Position numbers and translations under genes: made by a program. Under the pieces are notes generated by a model. It was not told the DNA's origin. It did no database searches and saw nothing but the letters and a program-made list of their open reading frames with translations. Positions 4,690 to 7,713 of a stretch of DNA of 7,713 nucleotides are shown here, piece after piece (within the stretch, counting starts at the first letter, position 1; every line of letters starts with the position of its first letter). The stretch comes from Candidatus Gerdarchaeota archaeon. Lineage in GTDB: Archaea > Asgardarchaeota > Heimdallarchaeia > JABLTI01. Location of the stretch: contig JAEORJ010000322.1 of the NCBI GenBank assembly GCA_016840945.1, forward strand, positions 1 through 7,713. The letters run 5' to 3'.

Positions 4690-7600
4690 ATGTCCATTAA
4701 TAAAATGAATTTTAAGGATTTAGGGGCAAAAAGAATTTTTGCAATAATCCTTCTAACAACATCCTTTCTATTACCTATTATTATGATAAATTTACCAATG
4801 AATTTTGGAACAGCTCATTCTGCAATAGCTGAACCGATAGAAATTTTCTCTTTATGGAACGATACTGCACCAACCATTGACGGTACAGTAGGATTTCATC
4901 CATACGACCTTTCAGCTGAATGGTCCTCTGCAGCAGTGTATAATATGTATGATGACACTGGCTCGCCAACATCAAAATTAATTCTCCAAAATGATGATAC
5001 TAATCTCTATATTGGATTTGATATGACTGATTATACTGTACAAAATCCATCAAATCCTTGGGTTTGTGCAGTTTATATGGATCGTGATCACAATGGCATT
5101 CTAACTGAATATGATAGAGTAGTATTTTATTATTCAAATAATACTGCTAATGATTATGTTCTTCTATATCAATACAATCCTAGCAGTGATACATGGGATT
5201 TGATTGAATGGGAATTGCCTGGCACATTATTACCAGTATCAAACATTCTTATTGATACTGATTTTACATCTTCATATTTTGAAGCTTCTAGTCATAGACA
5301 ATATGAAATACGAATCCCACTTTCATTTTTGAAAGTAACACTTGGAAACGTCACCGGAATAGGATTTGAGTCATTTGATAATTATTGGTTACCTACTGGA
5401 TCAATTACATGGCCAGTTATAGATACCGTTCCAGCAGACATTTGGAAGAAACCTAGCACCTGGGGTGATCTCCATATTGGTTCAAGTGCTAATTCATTTG
5501 TTGATTATGTTGTAGAAGATAATTTCAATATTGAAATAGACAGTACTACTAGAGCTATTGGTTATAACAACATGACTTTTCTAACAACAGGTGATATTAA
5601 TGGCGATGGCAAATCAGAAATCATTGTCGGTTCTAATAGAAGTATAACAGGAGAATCAAAGCTATTATTTATTTACAATTTTACTGGAACAACACTAAAT
5701 ACAATTTGGCGTTCAATAGATTCTACTCATTCAGCAAATATTATTAGACCATTAGGAATTACTACTTACGATTATGATAGTAATGGTGAAGATGAAGTTT
5801 ACATCGTAAGTAACGGAAATAGTATTATTAGATTATATAATTGGAATGAAACGAGTTCTGATTTTGATAATTTGCAAACAATAATACCAAATGCTGGTTA
5901 TAATTATACCGGGTTTATAGATTTTGGCGACGCAAATAATGATGGAATAATTGATATGATTACTGGAACAATAGCTGGCAATGTTATACTAACTTATTCC
6001 ACCAATAATTTTCAATCTTTAAGTGTCATAACGCTTTCCAAGGCAACATTGTTAGGAAATACTGTTTCTAAAATCCAAGCTATTGATGTAGCAAATATGG
6101 ATTCAGATGCTGATAACGAGATAATCTATGCTGGCCAAATTACCACTGACGATTCTCTTGGCACAGCAGCAATTCAAATATTAGAGAAAACTGGAGTTTT
6201 ACCAACACTAAATGATAATTCTGAAGATGATTTACCTTTAGGATCTTCTTCCACTACTCAAGATGATTTTATTCATACTATACTAACTGGTGATGTAGAC
6301 AACGATGGTTCAACTGAAATTATCATAGTTGGTCAAGATTATATTAGAGTTTTTGGCCCATATACTTTTACAGATCCTTCCCCACCATTAGAAATACTTG
6401 TAAATACAACAACTTTACCAAATATCAGTGGTGGAGCAGCTATTGGCGATATTGATAATGACTTAAATAATGAACTTATCTTTGGAGCAGCTAATGGCAC
6501 AATCTATATTTTAACTGTTATTGATAGTGGTGTTGATGATCTATCATACACAGTAGATTGGTCAAGTGATTTCGGTCATTCACCAGGATATAAAAAATCA
6601 ATGACTATTCTTGATAGAGATGGTGATAGCGAAAATGAACTCATTTATGGAGATGATTTTGGCCAAATAATGGTTTTAGGAAAATCAGAATCACCCGCAG
6701 TAACGATAACTTATCCAACAAGTAGTACTGTAGCCACAACAGATGTAGAACTCAGATGGTCAGCAGTTGATGATTTCACAATGCATCATTTTGACCTCAG
6801 TATTGAAGGAATTTTTGAAGCCAGATTAGGTGGATCAATGAGAGGAATTGATTTATCCTTACCTGAAGGTCAGAGTACGATCAATATCACTGGTTTTGAC
6901 ATTACTGGCAAAAATGATTCTGCTATAAAAGTATTAGACATTAACTTAGATGCTCCAGAAGTTGAGATTTCCGATCCAGAAGATAATTCATACATAGGAA
7001 CGAGTACATATAATATGCAATTTAGCTACTATGATCGGGATGGTAATTTTAATCATTATGAAATTTATGTTAATAGCTCAACTCCAATAGAATCTAATTG
7101 GTTAGTTAACAATTACCTTGTTAGTTTTACTGATGCCGGTAAATATAATATTACTATAGTTGCAATTGATGATGATGATTATACCGGTAAAGCCATGATT
7201 ACTGTTTATTATGATCCAATTCCTCCGGTTGTTAATATTTTATATCTAACAGATGGGTCTTTTGTTAATTCACAAAACCTACTATTACAATGGTCAGCTA
7301 CTGATAATATGGGCCTCGATCATTTTATAATATATAAAGATGGTTCACCAATAAATCAAACAACAGCAACAGATACAGATTATTGGATACCTTTAGAATT
7401 AGATACAACATATTTATTGAAAGTTGAAGCGTATGATTTAGCTGGAAAAATGGGAGAAGCTTCTGTATCTATAACAAAAGATTCTATTAAACCAACTGTA
7501 CAAATAATCAGTCCACTTAATTTGAACTATACCACTCAATCATCTATTATATTACAATGGAGTAGTACTGATAATTTTGGTGGTTCGACAATTGATCACA

Positions 7601-7713
7601 CAGAAGTGAGAGTTAATGGTGTGTTAAAATATTCTGATAACGGTCAACAAGCAAACATTACTTTAGGATCTAATGGAGTTAAAGACATTGTTGTTACAAC
7701 CTTTGACAAAGCA
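4690..7713 (+). CDS. Giant secreted protein: CBM9-like domain, FG-GAP propeller, Ig-like repeats (partial, runs off right edge)
   Basis: An uninterrupted frame of 1008 codons starts at ATG 4690 and has no stop before the edge. GGAG at 4675-4678 lies 11 nt upstream, and upstream ATGs in other frames stop at once. Residues about 14-33 (AKRIFAIILLTTSFLLPIIM) form an export signal, probably cleaved near 42-47. Residues about 58-265 look like a CBM9/DOMON-like beta-sandwich: PTIDG at 61-65, a NLYIGFD strand, and a Ca-loop-like DRDHNGILTEYD at 131-142. Residues about 296-665 hold seven FG-GAP/VCBS-type repeats with Asp/Asn-rich loops. From about 669 come Ig/FN3-like repeats with the pattern P-x-V-x-I...LxWSxxD. 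About twenty N-x-S/T sequons and a single Cys in the exported part suit an archaeal surface glycoprotein. It is probably an adhesin or envelope protein. The ligand is unknown, and the missing C-terminus (anchor, sorting or transmembrane segment) would settle its attachment. Confidence 0.85.
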   Translation, partial: MSINKMNFKDLGAKRIFAIILLTTSFLLPIIMINLPMNFGTAHSAIAEPIEIFSLWNDTAPTIDGTVGFHPYDLSAEWSSAAVYNMYDDTGSPTSKLILQNDDTNLYIGFDMTDYTVQNPSNPWVCAVYMDRDHNGILTEYDRVVFYYSNNTANDYVLLYQYNPSSDTWDLIEWELPGTLLPVSNILIDTDFTSSYFEASSHRQYEIRIPLSFLKVTLGNVTGIGFESFDNYWLPTGSITWPVIDTVPADIWKKPSTWGDLHIGSSANSFVDYVVEDNFNIEIDSTTRAIGYNNMTFLTTGDINGDGKSEIIVGSNRSITGESKLLFIYNFTGTTLNTIWRSIDSTHSANIIRPLGITTYDYDSNGEDEVYIVSNGNSIIRLYNWNETSSDFDNLQTIIPNAGYNYTGFIDFGDANNDGIIDMITGTIAGNVILTYSTNNFQSLSVITLSKATLLGNTVSKIQAIDVANMDSDADNEIIYAGQITTDDSLGTAAIQILEKTGVLPTLNDNSEDDLPLGSSSTTQDDFIHTILTGDVDNDGSTEIIIVGQDYIRVFGPYTFTDPSPPLEILVNTTTLPNISGGAAIGDIDNDLNNELIFGAANGTIYILTVIDSGVDDLSYTVDWSSDFGHSPGYKKSMTILDRDGDSENELIYGDDFGQIMVLGKSESPAVTITYPTSSTVATTDVELRWSAVDDFTMHHFDLSIEGIFEARLGGSMRGIDLSLPEGQSTINITGFDITGKNDSAIKVLDINLDAPEVEISDPEDNSYIGTSTYNMQFSYYDRDGNFNHYEIYVNSSTPIESNWLVNNYLVSFTDAGKYNITIVAIDDDDYTGKAMITVYYDPIPPVVNILYLTDGSFVNSQNLLLQWSATDNMGLDHFIIYKDGSPINQTTATDTDYWIPLELDTTYLLKVEAYDLAGKMGEASVSITKDSIKPTVQIISPLNLNYTTQSSIILQWSSTDNFGGSTIDHTEVRVNGVLKYSDNGQQANITLGSNGVKDIVVTTFDKA
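5575..6684 (+). repeat. Seven FG-GAP/VCBS-type repeats with Ca-binding-like loops
   Basis: Asp/Asn-rich loops begin at residues 302 (DINGDGKSE), 361 (DYDSNGEDE), 414 (DANNDGIID), 466 (DVANMDSDADNE), 535 (DVDNDGSTE), 587 (DIDNDLNNE) and 642 (DRDGDSENE). Spacings are 59, 53, 52, 69, 52 and 55. Each loop is followed by a hydrophobic strand such as EIIVG or ELIFG and then a strand such as IRVFG or IYIL. Seven units suggest a closed seven-bladed beta-propeller like that of integrin alpha chains. The DNA itself is diverged between repeats. Confidence 0.75.
6694..7713 (+). repeat. Tandem Ig/FN3-like domains (at least four, last one cut)
   Basis: Units start near residues 669 (PAVTITYP), 756 (PEVEISDPEDNS), 845 (PPVVNILYLTDGS) and 935 (KPTVQIISPLN), about 87-90 residues apart. 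Three of the four share an LxWS-[AS]-x-D core (ELRWSAVDD, LLQWSATDN, ILQWSSTDN), and DNA between units is diverged. The regular spacing indicates a stalk of beta-sandwich domains that probably continues past the window. Confidence 0.75.

Noticed and set aside
4781..4975. Open frame of 64 codons on the minus strand
   Set aside because: It is antisense to the start of the large secreted protein, whose frame stays open for over 1000 codons and has clear domains.
5593..5619. Dockerin or EF-hand reading of the Asp-rich loops
   Set aside because: The loops recur every 52-69 residues, each followed by hydrophobic beta strands, rather than as paired helix-loop units, so FG-GAP/VCBS repeats fit better.
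1..7713. CRISPR array, tRNA, rRNA, insertion sequence or phage genes
   Set aside because: No regular direct repeats with spacers, no cloverleaf or conserved rRNA stretches, and no transposase, integrase or terminal inverted repeats are seen.

Overview
The window looks archaeal, most likely from an Asgard lineage of the Heimdall/Loki type. The DNA is AT-rich. It carries a two-subunit 2-oxoacid:ferredoxin oxidoreductase with a fused gamma-alpha chain, as in archaea. The upstream regions have TATA-like boxes at archaeal distances and short or leaderless 5' ends. A large Asn/Asp/Thr/Ser-rich secreted protein has a CBM9-like domain, an FG-GAP-type propeller, Ig-like repeats and about twenty N-glycosylation sequons. 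The archaeal call is fairly firm; the Asgard call is an inference from architecture and composition.

Layout, left to right. Positions 1-175 (minus) hold the first 58 codons of a secreted protein that runs off the left edge. Positions 308-2901 (minus) are a tight operon, korA then korB, with a 4-nt ATGA overlap. Position 3041 onward (plus) is a DUF362 protein divergent from korA; it ends just before a strong hairpin-plus-U-tract terminator. Positions 3941-4525 (minus) are a small P-loop kinase of the FlaR/adenylate-kinase-like type, convergent with the DUF362 gene. Position 4690 to the right edge (plus) is an open frame of 1008 codons without a stop: the N-terminal part of a giant secreted surface protein. 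No gene-free stretch exceeds 160 bases. I see no rRNA, tRNA, CRISPR array or mobile element.

How the parts relate. KorAB should oxidatively decarboxylate a 2-oxoacid to an acyl-CoA in the cytosol and pass electrons to ferredoxin. The beta chain keeps three of the four cysteines that hold the [4Fe-4S] cluster in the Sulfolobus-type enzyme; the fourth is a glutamine. The alpha chain has YPMSPST where the classic enzyme has YPITPSS. The DUF362 gene shares the upstream region with korA, so co-regulation is possible, but its function is unknown. The two secreted proteins at the window edges both begin with a signal segment followed by a PT-[IV]-DG...EW motif of CBM9/DOMON-like domains, so the redox genes sit between two related surface-protein genes.

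The points most worth a second look are the altered cluster and active-site residues of KorAB, the seven-repeat propeller joined to an Ig-like stalk, the paired CBM9-like N-termini, and a terminator hairpin that doubles as the last codons of the opposing kinase gene.
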